DNA of 64,000 bases from Microvelia longipes (GCA_018340805.1 JACMZG010001914.1:45633463-45697462); one strand, 5' to 3'. Shown: positions 1 through 11,275, numbered from the stretch's first letter. Made by a program: numbers and translations. Notes: generated by a model not told the origin, from the sequence alone.

Positions 1-980
1 TTATAAACTTGAGGGACCTTTAAAAGGAGTAGCGGTGTTACACGCTTAGAGATTTGCACACTCTTGGGCTTGCGAGTCTGACCTCCTTTGCGAATTTAAT
101 CTTACTGAAATTCGCTAAAAGCGAAGGCAGAAGTTATTAAATAGATTGTTTATACAAGATAAAGTTAAACCCTGTAAAATAATCGATCATAATATCAGAT
201 ATAGTGACTCTCTCCCTTAGTAATCCTTTGCCTAATACTTACAACTTTAAATATGGACTTCCGACAGCTCTACATGTCAAAGGATAAAATGTGAAAATTG
301 GCATGTTTTTAAACTTTCAACTTGATATCATTACAGCGTAAGTAAAATTATTTCTACAAAGTATAGTAATAAATGACAATGCTAAATTTAATAATATATA
401 TAGATTGACATTTATAATTTTTTAAATACCAATATCTTTGGTTGTAATTTATAAAGTTTTTTAACTTTATCCCGAGTTTTATATTAAAGTTTATACTTTC
501 GAAGTCCTAATTTAAGTAAAATATTAAAATAAATTTATATTACAGTAATTTATGAAAATAGGTTTTGCTAATTTGCCTGGTTTATGTAATGCTCAATAAT
601 ATTGCTGCGTAAAAATTGAGTAAGAACGAGGCGTTCTTATTGGTCAACGATCAAACGATAACCCGGCATCCATATTGGGTATGTACCCATTTATGAATAT
701 TTCAATTTAGAATAATAATATAAAACCACACACCACAACTATTTTTGGATACTAAGGGTTGAATAATTAATAATAAATAAGATATATACCCTCCACAAGC
801 AAGTAATATACTTATTAACCTACCAAGGAGAAACCGCAAGTTTTTGCTCCCTGGTCAGAAGAGTTGGCTCTTGAAAAGAAAGTCGAAGGGACCATAATAT
901 TTAAATGCCAAGGCTTGCCGGGGAATTCATGTAGTTATCTCTTGAGTTAAAGCAAGGGTAGTTAATTGCTGCTCATGAGC
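1..980. other. AT-rich intergenic DNA, no gene seen
   Basis: No reading frame of coding character, RNA gene or clear element terminus was found. The stretch is strongly AT-rich with a few GC-richer patches near 640-680 and 830-930. I see no internal repeat of note. Confidence 0.6.
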
Positions 981-983
981 AAG

Positions 984-1170
984 GACTTATTTTTCACTTT
1001 ATTGTCGCCTTATTTATCTCTTCATAACTTATTTATTCACGTCGACATAAGTCGACTTATTTTTCACTTTATTGTCGACTTATTTTTCACTTTATAACTT
1101 ATTTTTCACTTTATTGTCGACTTATTTTTCACTTTATAATGGCCTTATTTTTCACTTTATTGTTGATTCA
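984..1170. repeat. Minisatellite, ~23-bp unit
   Basis: Direct repeats of a unit reading TTATTTTTCACTTTATTG plus GTCGAC, in about six to seven copies with small deletions. The short reading frame crossing it is repeat-derived and not a gene. Confidence 0.8.
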
Positions 1171-1289
1171 TTTTTAGCGAATTTCCTTTGGAAATTCATC
1201 GCGGTGGTCCGCATGTCGGGCGAATTTCCTTTGGATGTGTGTTTCCGTGCTAAACAACCCATTTCTTGCTTATGCAAGAACCATGCCCA

Positions 1290-1400
1290 TTGCGTGGTTC
1301 CGGTTCATGCTTTAGAACCTAAGCAGTTACTCAATTGTCAAGCACTGCTCGTAACTCTTTTTGTATGTATTTTCTAAAGGAAAAGCGCATAATCGTCCAG
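1290..1400 (+). repeat. Dispersed repeat, shared with 14285-14400
   Basis: The stretch around GGTTCCGGTTCATGCTTTAG, followed by CTCAATTGTCAAGC, recurs in diverged form on the minus strand at about 14285-14400. A weaker relative lies near 20630-20720. No termini could be placed, so the element class is unknown. Confidence 0.5.
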
Positions 1401-1440
1401 TTGTTGTATAAAACTATGCCTCTAAAATTAGGAGTACGCA

Positions 1441-2000
1441 CTATATGCTTGTACTTACGGACAATATGTCGTAAATACAAGCAATGGGCTGCAAAGAACA
1501 TACCGTGAACACAACCAATGGTCCATAGGATAGCCAATGGGTCAATGGGCTAGAGGACAACATGGCGTAAGCACAAGCAATGGGCTGCAAAGAACATACC
1601 GTGAACACAACCATGGTCCATAGGATAGCCAATGGTCAATGGGCTAGAGGACAACATGGCGTAGCACAAGCAATGGGCTGCAATACCGTGAACACAACCA
1701 ATGGTCCATAGGATAGCCAATGGGTCAATGGGCCAGAGGACAACATGGCGTAAGCACAAGCAATGGGCTGCAAAGAACATACCGTGAACACAACCAATGG
1801 TCCATAGGATAGCCAATGGGTCAATGGGCTAGAGGACAACATGGCGTAAGCACAAGCAATGGGCTGCAAAGAACATACCGTGAACACAACCAATGGCTAT
1901 AGGATAGCAATGGGTCAATGGGCCAGAGGACAACATGGCGTAAGCACAAGCATTGGGCTGCAAAGAACATACCGTGAACACAACCAATGGGTCATCAAAC
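1441..2000. repeat. Tandem array, ~93-bp unit, ~6 copies
   Basis: The phrase CAAGCAATGGGCTGCAAAG recurs about every 89-99 bp, each time followed by a CGTGAACACAACCAATGG segment and a GGGTCAATGGGC segment. Copies differ by small indels. Several overlapping minus-strand reading frames here are produced by the repeat and are not genes. Confidence 0.9.
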
Positions 2001-2371
2001 AACATGCTTTGAGTACTACTAGTCAGCATATGCAAACCCAACATATCGAGGCTACAAGGCTACCAACCTAATATTTTCAATCTCGCTATTGGCAAGTTGT
2101 GTACTGCACTAATTAAATAAGCTTATCTGCATATGCGGCAACTTTAATTTAAATTTAAGTCTTAAGTTTGCTCTATATTGCATATAATACTGTCACAATA
2201 CATTTGAATACGTTTTTATTACTTTATAGTCTTGAAACCAGAGAGTAAAGATTAGATAATAAGTTCCTTTTTGATATTATAGAAAGGAAATACAAGTTTG
2301 AAATAATTTTAACTATATTCCTGTAATCTGTTACAATCTAATGTAAATGTAACATATTTTTGTCTACTCCT

Positions 2372-2806
2372 TGTATCGGAAAATATCTATTCCAATGTTG
2401 TTCGAAGATTGGGAAATCACTTTTCCGCCTGGGGAAAACGAAGTTTTTATTATTATAACAACGATTGGTTAACTGCCAAACGATTAACCGTAATCCATAT
2501 GGGATGTATCGGAAAATATCTATTCCAATGTTGTTCGAAGGATGAGAACATCACTTTCCCGCCCTGGGGAAAACTAAGTTTTTATTATTATAACAACGAT
2601 TGGTTAACTGCCAAACGATTAACCGTAATCCATATGGATGTATCGGAAAATATCTATTCCAATGTTGTTCGAAGGATGGGAAAATCACTTTCCCGCCTTG
2701 GGGAAAACTAAGTTTTTATTATTATAACAACGATTGGTTAACTGCCAAACGATTAACCGTAATCCATATGGGATGTATCGGAAAATATCTATTCCAATGT
2801 AGGGTA
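2372..2806. repeat. Tandem array, ~133-bp unit, ~3.3 copies
   Basis: ATCGGAAAATATCTATTCC starts a unit at about 2376, 2508, 2641 and 2778. The units are nearly identical, which suggests recent amplification. The plus-strand reading frames across it are repeat-derived. Confidence 0.9.
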
Positions 2807-3295
2807 GGAAAATAATTTTTTTCACACGAATTGTATTAAGGTATATTTTTAGGTGCATTTATTTAGGTAAGATCCATGGCATGCCTCGGGAGCCATTGAG
2901 AAAAACATGGTTGATCCTTTGTTGCATAAATAAATATTGCACCAAAATAAGAAACTTGGCAAAATTCTTGGGATGTGTCGAAGCTTTTTGTTGGTGTAAG
3001 GTGACAGTGGAAGGACTGAAAGTCCTCTATTATTTTATTATGTTTACCTAGTATGCGCGCATAGTAAGTAGTATAATAAGTAATATAATATTAACTACAC
3101 ATATCTATTTTCGTTTTACCAAAATTTGAATGTTACTTTTCCTCATTTATGCAGTTTAGGTAGGAAAAGTATTGCGTTAGCACTAAAATTCTAAACCAAG
3201 ATTCGGCATAAACACCTGAATTATCCGTTTCAAGTGTTTGTGAGACCTCCTGAGTGGATTTCACAAAGTCCGTCTGTATATGTTTGTCATAGGAG

Positions 3296-3545
3296 TCACC
3301 CGTGGTGTAGTGGTTAAGGTACGCGGCCAATACACAGAATGAATGGACTTTAGTCATGGGTTCAATCCTAGCACGGGCCTCTAGGATTTTTATGAGAGGG
3401 ATATCAATTCTGCGTACTACGTCCTTCAGAAGGGACGCAAAGCCGGTGGTCTCGAGCTTGTGCGTTGTCAGGTACTCGTTAAAAGATCCCTTACCCTAAA
3501 TGAAACTGGGTATAGCAAATTTAGGACCCTCATTGTAGATTCATT
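3296..3545 (+). mobile_element. tRNA-headed SINE (probable)
   Basis: The 5' part carries an A-box-like segment (TAGTGGTTAAGGTACGCG, about 3309) and a B-box-like segment (GGGTTCAATCC, about 3358) at pol III spacing. About 170 bp of non-tRNA body follows. The cloverleaf is too poor for a working tRNA. I could not identify flanking target duplications. Confidence 0.6.
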
Positions 3546-3829
3546 ATAATACTATACTGTTTCTGCCTTGTAGTTTAAAGTGTGTGGAGGTTTGGTTTAA
3601 CAGTGTGAGAGCACGTGTTGTTCCCAGTTTTCACTAGACTATAAGTGTCAGTGAAATATGTATGGTTGCATGAAAAAGCATGAAAGGAACCATAGAAATT
3701 CACGGCTCTTCTGTCTAGGATTAAATGAAATATACCTACACTTGAAATTAAAAGGGAGTAGAACACTAGGCCCCAACAACGCGGCCTACTTGCCTGGTAG
3801 TACTACCACTCCCCTCCTTATCACTATCA

Positions 3830-4075
3830 CTATGTCTGTTATAATCGTAGCTCCCAATCTATTTATGCAACAGAGCTGAAACTTGGCACTAGATAGTAAA
3901 ACTATAAATATATTTTTTATGACATCATATATGACTCCATAAAAAATTTTAAAATTCATAAAATGCTTAAAAATTCTTTGATGTTTGAGACATTGACCAC
4001 ACATTTAGTACTTTGTAAGACCAACAAATGCACTAATTTCATTTCTTATATAGTTTGAAATGTATACGCTTATTA
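3830..4075 (+). repeat. Dispersed repeat family X
   Basis: This block (ATAATCGTAGCTCCCA, then an ATTTATGC...GAGCTGAAA segment, then an AT-flanked TGACATCAT segment) matches 40185-40450 in the same orientation. It matches 15890-16165, 30990-31180 and 35220-35480 in the opposite orientation. Copies are well diverged, so this is an old family of unknown class. Confidence 0.55.
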
Positions 4076-4389
4076 AAATCATTAAAAATTGAAAAATAAA
4101 TAGGGATGAAGTAATTAGACAGCACAGTTATGGCAGCAAAGCTTTAAATTTATTATTAATTTTAATCCATTAATGCATTGACTTTCATAGCACATTCTAT
4201 AACAATACAGACTAAATTGCAAATAAAAGAAAAGGAGTTATGTTACAACAATAAATTATGCTAACACTGTAAATCTCAATTTTATTAACAATTTGAATTT
4301 TTTATCTTTATAAAGAGATCTTTTTTTTGTTGTTAAAAAGCTTTTATAACGTAGTGGCAATCTGAAGCACAAGTACCTCTAACAACTAT

Positions 4390-4800
4390 TCTGGATTATA
4401 ACTTGAAGAAAATAGGGAGTAAAGTTAAAGATTTCTCCCTCTCTTTTTATATCCTTGAATTATAACTCTGAGAAATAAAGAGAGAGTAATTCTAAACATC
4501 TCTCTCTAATTTTTTACATGTCTTTCTAGTAGGTTTCGAAACTCGAAAACTCTCAGATATTGAGAAGGTTTTAAAAAGAGAGTCGGGAATAATACAATAT
4601 TTCTCCCTCTCTCTATTTTTTATATATTTAGTCCTCTCGTCTCTTTTTACTTCCATATTCACTTTCCAAAATAAAAGAGAGTCGGGAATAATACAAAAGA
4701 TTTCTCCTTCTGTCACTTTCTTCATTTGTACTACTCTTGAATTAGACATCTCTAAAATAAAAAGAGAGGGAGTAATGTAAGAGATTTTTCCCTTGCTCTT
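4390..4800. repeat. Degenerate tandem repeat, AGAGAGGGAGTAAT-type
   Basis: Four or five imperfect copies of a unit that pairs an AGAGAG-rich segment with a GATTTCTCCCTCTCT segment. Each unit can form a weak hairpin. The minus-strand frame at 4492-4749 lies inside and is not supported as a gene. Confidence 0.6.
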
Positions 4801-5439
4801 TCATTTATATATAAAATACCCTACTGCTCCAGATAGGGATGACTGCTCTGCTCAGCCTTCTACAAACTAAGGCTCTAAGATTTTTTACCAAAGCTCTCTT
4901 AAAACTAAAAAGGATTGTCATCAATCTTTTTTTTTAGAAAATCTATATTTTTATATAACAAACATTTTTACTTGCTTTTGCAGCAACTTAAAATGTAAGT
5001 CATATAATATTAATGATATATTTTAGTTATTCATACATATTTTTCTTCAAAGGTTTAATGTTATTTTAAGCACAAGAAAGAATTCTCATAAAATTTGTAT
5101 GAGGGCAATAAAAATAGTGTCAGAATAAAATATATAGTTCTTTGATAAAGACTTATATATTTATGTAAATCATACACATATTTGCAAATCAAATTTAATC
5201 CCCGTTTAAGTTTTTTTTTATTTTAAAATTTAATTATTTAAATTTTTAATTATTTTTATTTTATTTTTATTATTATTTAATTTAATTATTTTAAAATTTG
5301 ATTTTAAAAAGACGTATTAAGTGTTACCGGTATTAGGCAATATATTTTTTATGCTCTTTGTTTGTTTGGACTTAAATTTATAAATGTATACTTTTTATAT
5401 ACTTTTTACTTTATTTAATTAGATATAGGAGTAGATATA

Positions 5440-5556
5440 AGCATTAGATATAAGGAGTAGACTCGTGTCGCGCACAAGCCTTGAGCTTATGCGACACAAA
5501 TGGTCAATATATATTATTTTATTTATACATAATTTGTAATAATAATCTTTGTAAAC

Positions 5557-5616
<60 letters not shown>

Positions 5617-5790
5617 CAATTTATTTATTTATTTAGATATAAGAAGTAGACTCGTGTCGCACAAGCCTTGAGCTTATGCGACACAAATGGTCAATTTATT
5701 TTATTTTATTTATACATAATTTTGTAATAATAATCTTTGTAAACAGGTATTTATATATATATATAAATAAACAATTTATTTATTTATTTA
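5440..5790. repeat. ~200-bp tandem duplication with TA expansion
   Basis: A unit containing GTAGACTCGTGTCGC and the hairpin-forming CAAGCCTTGAGCTTATGCG occurs twice, at about 5455 and 5647. The first copy contains a long TA run (about 5561-5613). The second has only a short TA tract at the matching place, so the microsatellite grew after the duplication. Confidence 0.85.
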
Positions 5791-5799
5791 CCCCGGAGA

Positions 5800-6250
5800 A
5801 ATAAATCGATGTATTTTTTTAAAACCGCTCGACTATTTATTCATTGTTAAATACATTTAAATTTTAAAAGCCGTAGAGAAGGAAATAATTGATGAGATGC
5901 ATATGAAATAGGTTAAAAAAAATCACCAAATATGGCATCTTATAAATTTTTTCTGTAAAAAAACTAAATATTTGATATCTCTGGTTTTGAGATTTTGTAC
6001 GCATGCTTACAAACACACATTCATATTCTAGACCAAAATATATGACTATGAAATGAATGGGTGACCGCTGAGAATGAAACGGATGTATTTAAGATTCTAG
6101 ACTCAGAGACAAAATTGAAAGATATGCTATACTTATTGAACGATCAAAATTTGAATAGTCTTCATTTGTACATTACTAAATCTTTCTTTAAAAGATCAAT
6201 AATGAGTGACTAAAACCTTTTCTCCATGTTTCCTCAAAGACGTTTTTTCT
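5800..6250. other. Intergenic, nothing recognised
   Basis: AT-rich single-copy-looking DNA with no reading frame or repeat terminus that I can support. Confidence 0.5.
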
Positions 6251-6251
6251 T

Positions 6252-6629
6252 CAGTGGCGGTTTCAGGGGGGCACGTGCCCCCTCCCCCCCCCAAACCCAA
6301 GAAGAAAAAAAAACATCACTAAAACAATGAATTTTGAATGTGGGTATTGTTTAAGAATAAAATATATTAGCTTCAGTGAAGAGATAAGATAATGGATAGA
6401 TGAATATATTATATTTTTGCTTGTAATATTAATTTCATTTCTTTATGATTATAATTAAAATTAAAGATTGCTTATTCATCAATATTTAGAAATTAAAACT
6501 TGACATATGGCTTTATATGCATTTCTAAGTAGAGGGAGAGTTTAACAGAAAATCGGCCCCCTCCCTATTAACTTTTGACTATGAAAAAGTGCCCCCCCCC
6601 CCAATCTGGGTCTGCTGGAACCGCCACTG
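6252..6629. mobile_element. hAT-type MITE with target duplication
   Basis: The element begins CAGTGGCGGTTTCAG and ends with the complement, CTGGAACCGCCACTG. This is the terminal sequence type of hAT DNA transposons. It is flanked by TTTTTTCTT on both sides (6243-6251 and 6630-6638), consistent with an 8-bp duplication plus one matching base. G-runs and C-runs lie just inside both ends. There is no coding capacity, so it would depend on a transposase encoded elsewhere. Confidence 0.85.
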
Positions 6630-6824
6630 TTTTTTCTTTACTATTTTTATTTAATAACTTTAAGTTACATTTTCTTTTTCTGTGATGCAATGTTCACTTT
6701 TAATTATTTTTTCATCTTTTTTTTTTTCTTTGTATGAGGTAATTTTAAACAACTCCTTTGTATGAGAATTTTATTATCTTAAATAATAAAACATAGTATT
6801 CTTATTTAATAATAAAATTATGTG

Positions 6825-7385
6825 GACCTTAATCGGCCTTGGCCGTTGTGTGAATTTAAAAAATAAATAATTAATAAGACGCGGTCGAATATCCAACGGC
6901 CTTCTAGAACATTGGATACCAACAAACTTTTTTTTTAACTTTTTTTTTCAAAATTTTTTCAAAAGTAATTAGCCGGATTTGTGATAAATGAAGCCTATTT
7001 CCGTAATCTGCACGCTCTTTGGTTAATGTCAAAGAGTATTTACATTCACTCAACGATTTATTTTTAATTTAACTTGGTACATACATAACTACTGTTAGAC
7101 GTCAATGTTATCTACCTGATTTGTGTTATACTTGACATGTCATATTGTTGACATTGAGTCTAACAGTAGTTATGTATGTACCAAGTTAGATTAAAAATAA
7201 ATCGTTGAGTGAATGTAAATACTCTTTGAGAATTAACCCAAAGAGCTCGCAGACCACGGAAATAGCCTTCATTATATACAAATCCGGCTAATTACTGAAA
7301 ATTTTGAAAAAAATTTGTTGGTGATCCAATGTTTTAGAAGGCCGTGAATATTCGACCGCGCCTTATTAATGCCGGTTAATATCGT
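6825..7385. mobile_element. Foldback element, ~220-bp arms
   Basis: The left arm (6830-7105) and right arm (7150-7378) are inverted copies. For example, AACTTGGTACATACATAAC at 7071 is matched inverted at about 7165. Both outer ends carry GACGCGGTCGAAT or its variant and a CGGCC segment. The spacer is about 50 bp. No coding sequence was seen. It resembles an arm-only MITE. Confidence 0.8.
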
Positions 7386-7389
7386 CATT

Positions 7390-7580
7390 TTCTGGATTGC
7401 ACAACTAGACCTCAAGTTTGATTTTCGTATTAAGTTTCACCTCTCTAGCATAAATTCTTTGCCTGACATATGCAGACAGATTTTGAAAACCACTAAGGAG
7501 GTCTGAAAACACCTAAAATGGTGTTTAATCCTGTTGAAATATCTGTTTCGGATTTTTTTCGCAAATAAATTTACGGTATA
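7390..7580 (-). repeat. Possible relative of repeat family X
   Basis: A segment with CACTAAGGAGGTCTGAAAAC, then CACCTAAAA, then a GTTTCGGATTTTTT-like stretch recurs at 16090-16165 and 35405-35475, where it lies at one edge of family X copies. Confidence 0.45.
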
Positions 7581-8847
7581 AATAAGGAAAAGTAAAAAAG
7601 CGATTAATAATACAGAATTATATTTTTTGAGGTAGTACGTAATTGAGCACTTTTATTGGACCGTTTTTAGGATGAGAAGCCAATCATTATTGTTATAGGA
7701 GGTTATTTAGTACTTTTCACCTCGAGGACAATAATGAATGTAAAAAAAACTCCATAGGACGTAAAAGTAATTCAATATATTGCCCGCCATTACTGTAATG
7801 TACGTGTTCAAAAAACAATCTGTGTTAAACCTTTATGAGTTTTCTTTAAAAACGTTCATTTTGTTTTTTTTTTTTGTTCGTAGACTAATTTTTTTTTTTT
7901 CGTTTTTAAAAAGGTGTTTTAATTGACAATTTTTTGTGTGTTTATTTGTAAAGCTTTTACATTTTTCAGTAAAAGTGTGAAGCTATGGATGAATTTAATG
8001 ACGGCGATAATATGGAGTTAATAATAATTGACGTTTGTTTTTTTTCAATTAAGTATATAGCGCAGTTTAATGAGTGCTATTGTTTGATTTTTTTAATGAG
8101 GCTTTATTTAATAAGTGCTACCTCAAAAAAAAAAAAATAGGTGTATGCCATCCGGCTGAGAATGTCTTTATGTCTTGGCAATTTTCCCGACTCGCTTCGC
8201 TCTCGTCGGTAAATCTAATTGCCATGACATAAAAGACACACTTCTCAGCCTTATGGCATAAATAACTATTATAGGACTTCGTTAATTATTTTAAGAAACT
8301 ATAATAATTAATGAGTATTATTGTAATAAAAAAAGCTTCTCGATTCCTTAAAAAAAAACTTAAATCTGAACGCAATTGGCACAAAATCAAGTTGAGGATG
8401 TGAAGGAACTAATAGTGTATTGGAGCGGGCCAAATTGTAAGAATCTTTCTGAATCCTGAAAAATTACGGAGGATAAAATTTTGACAGCAAAAATGATGAG
8501 AAATTAAGAGAATAAATTAGTTTCATGACGATAGTGAGGTGATAACAGGTTTGATTATTATTATTTTATTCATATACATTTTTACGTGTTTTCCCCTTTT
8601 TATACAAAAACAATTATAATAATGAATACAAAATTTATACTTTTTGTATTTATTATTTGATTTTATAATCAATTTGTAAAAAAGAAAGAAAATTTAAAAA
8701 TTTAGAGAACAACCTGCTTATTAATTCACATACAAATTGCTTTATAAGTTTCTCATAAATATTAATAATTTATTTTTCTGTCTCGTCTCTGGTAAGTACT
8801 TTCACATATTCTTCGGAAGAATTAATGAAGGTCAGAGTGAGTTCAGG

Positions 8848-8889
8848 CTCTGTCGGCGCCCTGATGAGTTAGCGACTAACGAAACAGAG
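8848..8889 (+). ncRNA. Hammerhead ribozyme, copy A
   Basis: Layout: CTCTGT (helix III, 5' strand), C17 at 8854 as cleavage base, GGCGCC, the core CTGATGA (8861-8867), helix II GTTAG-CGA-CTAAC, GAAA, then the rest of ACAGAG closing helix III. All conserved core positions are present, with A15.1-U16.1 and G10.1-C11.1 pairs. Helix II differs from the other copies yet still pairs, by 5 bp with a 3-nt loop. Helix I is the palindrome GGCGCC with no loop, so it should pair with another unit rather than with itself. Confidence 0.88.
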
Positions 8890-9165
8890 TGGTACATGAC
8901 ATTATGTCGAGCCATCAATGATGACGAATGTCGAATGATGGAACAGTTCCCAGATGTAGCATTGCATTTTGCTTGTTACATTTCCTAGGTGTCTCTCGCA
9001 CAATTATATTGTGTCAACTATTCATGTTTTGCAAAACTCGGTAGTATCAAATGATAATATGTTTTGCTTGCCATGCATGATGGCGGTAAGAGAGCACCGC
9101 TCGTCTCTGGTAAGTACTTCACATTATATTTCTTTGGAATAATTGAAGGTCAGAGTGAGTTCAGG

Positions 9166-9207
9166 CTCTGTTGGGCGCCCTGATGAGTTAGACGTAACGA
9201 AACAGAG
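9166..9207 (+). ncRNA. Hammerhead ribozyme, copy B
   Basis: Same architecture as copy A. The cleavage triplet is GTT (9172 is position 17, still an allowed H). Helix I reads GGGCGCC plus the core C. Helix II is GTTA-GACG-TAAC. Core CTGATGA and GAAA are intact. It lies 318 bp downstream of copy A in the same orientation, so the two palindromic helix I strands could pair with each other. Confidence 0.85.
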
Positions 9208-9214
9208 TAAATTA

Positions 9215-9750
9215 AATTTATAATTCCCGGTTTGATGTTTGTTTATAAACATTTTTGATGTTTTGTTTACAAACATTTTGATGTTTGTCTACAAATCATG
9301 GTTATCACGATATCAGATCTACTTAAAAATTAACACAGCGTTTTATATTTTTTATAACATTTTTATGAATTACACCCTTATAAAATAATTAATACAATTT
9401 GTAACATTGGTTAAAGACCCTTTAAATAATTTTGATATCTTGGAATTGAAGAAATAATTATTTTATATATGGGTACAAGGTGAACCGACCTGCCACTAGT
9501 GGAGAAAGGGTGAACTTAAGGCAGGTCTATCTAAACCAGTTTATTCAGGGGGAGTTAGACCACTGTGCCCCGCGCCCCCACCCCTACTGTATGAATTTCT
9601 ACATCACTTTAATGTAAATATTTATATTTACTTTTGTTGTGATGGTGAGAAATAAATAATGACGCTTTGTTTATTTATTTAAAAAAAATAAATTATAATA
9701 AGCTTTGTTAATTTATTTTTTTAGTATGTCATATTTTTCACAGATGTAAT
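9215..9750. other. Spacer between array and right foldback arm
   Basis: A short run of TTTGATGTTTGT-like repeats (9230-9290), then AT-rich DNA with a GC-rich patch at 9480-9590. No gene was recognised. Confidence 0.5.
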
Positions 9751-10359
9751 AGTTATTTATGCCATAAGGCTGAGAAGTGTGTCTTTATGTCACGGCAATT
9801 AGATTTACCGACGAGCGAAGCGAGTCGGGAAAAATTGCCAAGACATAAAGACATTCTCAGCCGGATGGCATACACTATTTTTTGAGGTAGCACTCATTAA
9901 ATAAGCACTCATTAAAAAAATCAAAAAATAGCACTCATTAAACTGCGCTCCAACTTAATTGAAAAAAAAACAAACGTCCCAATTAACTCCATATTATCGT
10001 CGTCATTAAAATTCATCCATAGCTTCACACTTTACTCAAAAATGTAAAAGCTTTACAAATAAAACACACAAAAATTGTCAATTAGAACACCTTTTAAAAA
10101 CGAAAACAGAAACAAAATGAACGTTTTTAAAGAAAACTCTAAAGGTTTTAACGTAGATTGTTTTTTGAACACGCTACACATTACAGTAATGGCGCAACAT
10201 ATGAATTACTTTTTACGTCCTAGGAGTTTTTTTTACATTCATTATTGTTCCTCGGAGGTGAAAAGTACTAAATAACCTCCTATAACAATAATGATTGACT
10301 TCTCATCCTAAAAACGGTCCAATAAAGTGCTCAACTACGTACTACCTCAAAAAAACAAA

Positions 10360-11275
10360 CTTTTTTCATATAATAATTTAAGTATCGTACCGATTAATAT
10401 ATTTTCGCCAATAACTTACGAATTAAAAATTAAGTATTCTAAACACTAGTATAGAAACACTTTTAATCAAACAAATATTTTTTTTCGTAATTTTTTTCAT
10501 TTGGTTTTTAAAAAGTAAAGTCGCTTTGATACGCTGAGTTGGATTAATACCGAAATCTATTCAGTTGTTTCTCTTATAGAGTTTGATTTGTATGCCAAGT
10601 TTCATTGAAATAGGAATCAGCCGTTTGATCAGCAGCAGTGTTTTCAAGAAATGTGTACATACATACATGCACCAATTTGGTCGAAATCTATAGGTTTTAA
10701 AATATCGACATTGATGAAAAAGTGGGAGTTCTGTTTATTGCTAATCCAACACTTTCCTGTTCTCTTTGGAGGTTTGGAGGTTAGGAAGCAATATATTAGT
10801 TTAAACTATTATAGGGTACAAAGGGCAAAATCGTTATTTTTGGTTGGACTCGATATAACTCACTTGGACCCACCCAAAGCTTTAAAGCCAATTTTGGCAT
10901 TGTTCCAATGTCACGTTCCCACGGCCGTTCCTTATGTATTGTAAAGCACACAACCTGAAGATAATGTGCGATTTTTGGTGAATGTTAAAACTCTAAAACA
11001 TGCGGTCATATTTAATATTCGGTTGAATCGAGAAAAACAATGATTGTTTTAAATAATGATATCTGACTGTAATATTGGTCAGCAAAAAGAATTGAAATTA
11101 ATCGAATAGCAATAACAGAGGTGGTATATCGTGGAACAAAATGTTACCTTAAATCATGAAAACCCCTTCATCAAGTGTATCTCTATCTCTTCACGTATTA
11201 AATAAAACCCCTAAATTTTTATTTCAATGCTGCTAGTCTATCTACGGTTTTAGATGCATCACTAATGCTAAGCTA
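10360..11275. other. Intergenic, no supported gene
   Basis: Contains a 97-codon plus-strand frame (10651-10944) with no recognisable domain and ordinary AT-rich composition, which I do not call a gene. A phrase near 10580-10660 (GTTTGATTTGTATGCCAAG...TACATACATACATG) resembles text seen near 19890-19985, suggesting an old dispersed repeat. Confidence 0.5.

Larger units (their letters stand above)
8781..9208 (+). mobile_element. Hammerhead repeat array (retrozyme-like), 1.3 units
   Basis: Tandem repeats of a roughly 318-bp unit, each with the shared segments GTCTCTGGTAAGTACT, GGTCAGAGTGAGTTCAGG and a complete hammerhead ribozyme. The two cleavage sites are 318 bp apart. Related units occur inverted at 26327-26996 and 38741-39342. 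The unit has no coding capacity: the 83-codon frame at 8737-8988 runs through the ribozyme and is not conserved. Tandem non-coding units that each carry a hammerhead are the hallmark of animal and plant retrozymes, which spread through circular RNA. That assignment is inference. Confidence 0.75.
7626..10350. mobile_element. 2.7-kb foldback element with ~650-bp arms
   Basis: The left arm (7626-8275) and right arm (9755-10350) are inverted copies. Both outer ends read TTTTTTGAGGTAGTAC going inward. Each arm ends inside with a further hairpin (8146-8268 and 9766-9886) built on ATGCCAT...GGCTGAGAA and an AATTGCCA...TGGCAATT stem around a CGCTTCGCT loop. A decayed third arm lies at 53735-53980. 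The interior contains a hammerhead repeat array. Either this is one long-armed element or two copies landed in opposite directions. No target duplication could be proven. Confidence 0.65.

Noticed and set aside
8737..8988. 83-codon open frame over the hammerhead
   Set aside because: The frame is not kept in the other repeat copies, while the ribozyme is, so the RNA is the conserved part.
10651..10944. 97-codon open frame as a gene
   Set aside because: No recognisable domain, no splice signals and AT-rich composition like the flanks.
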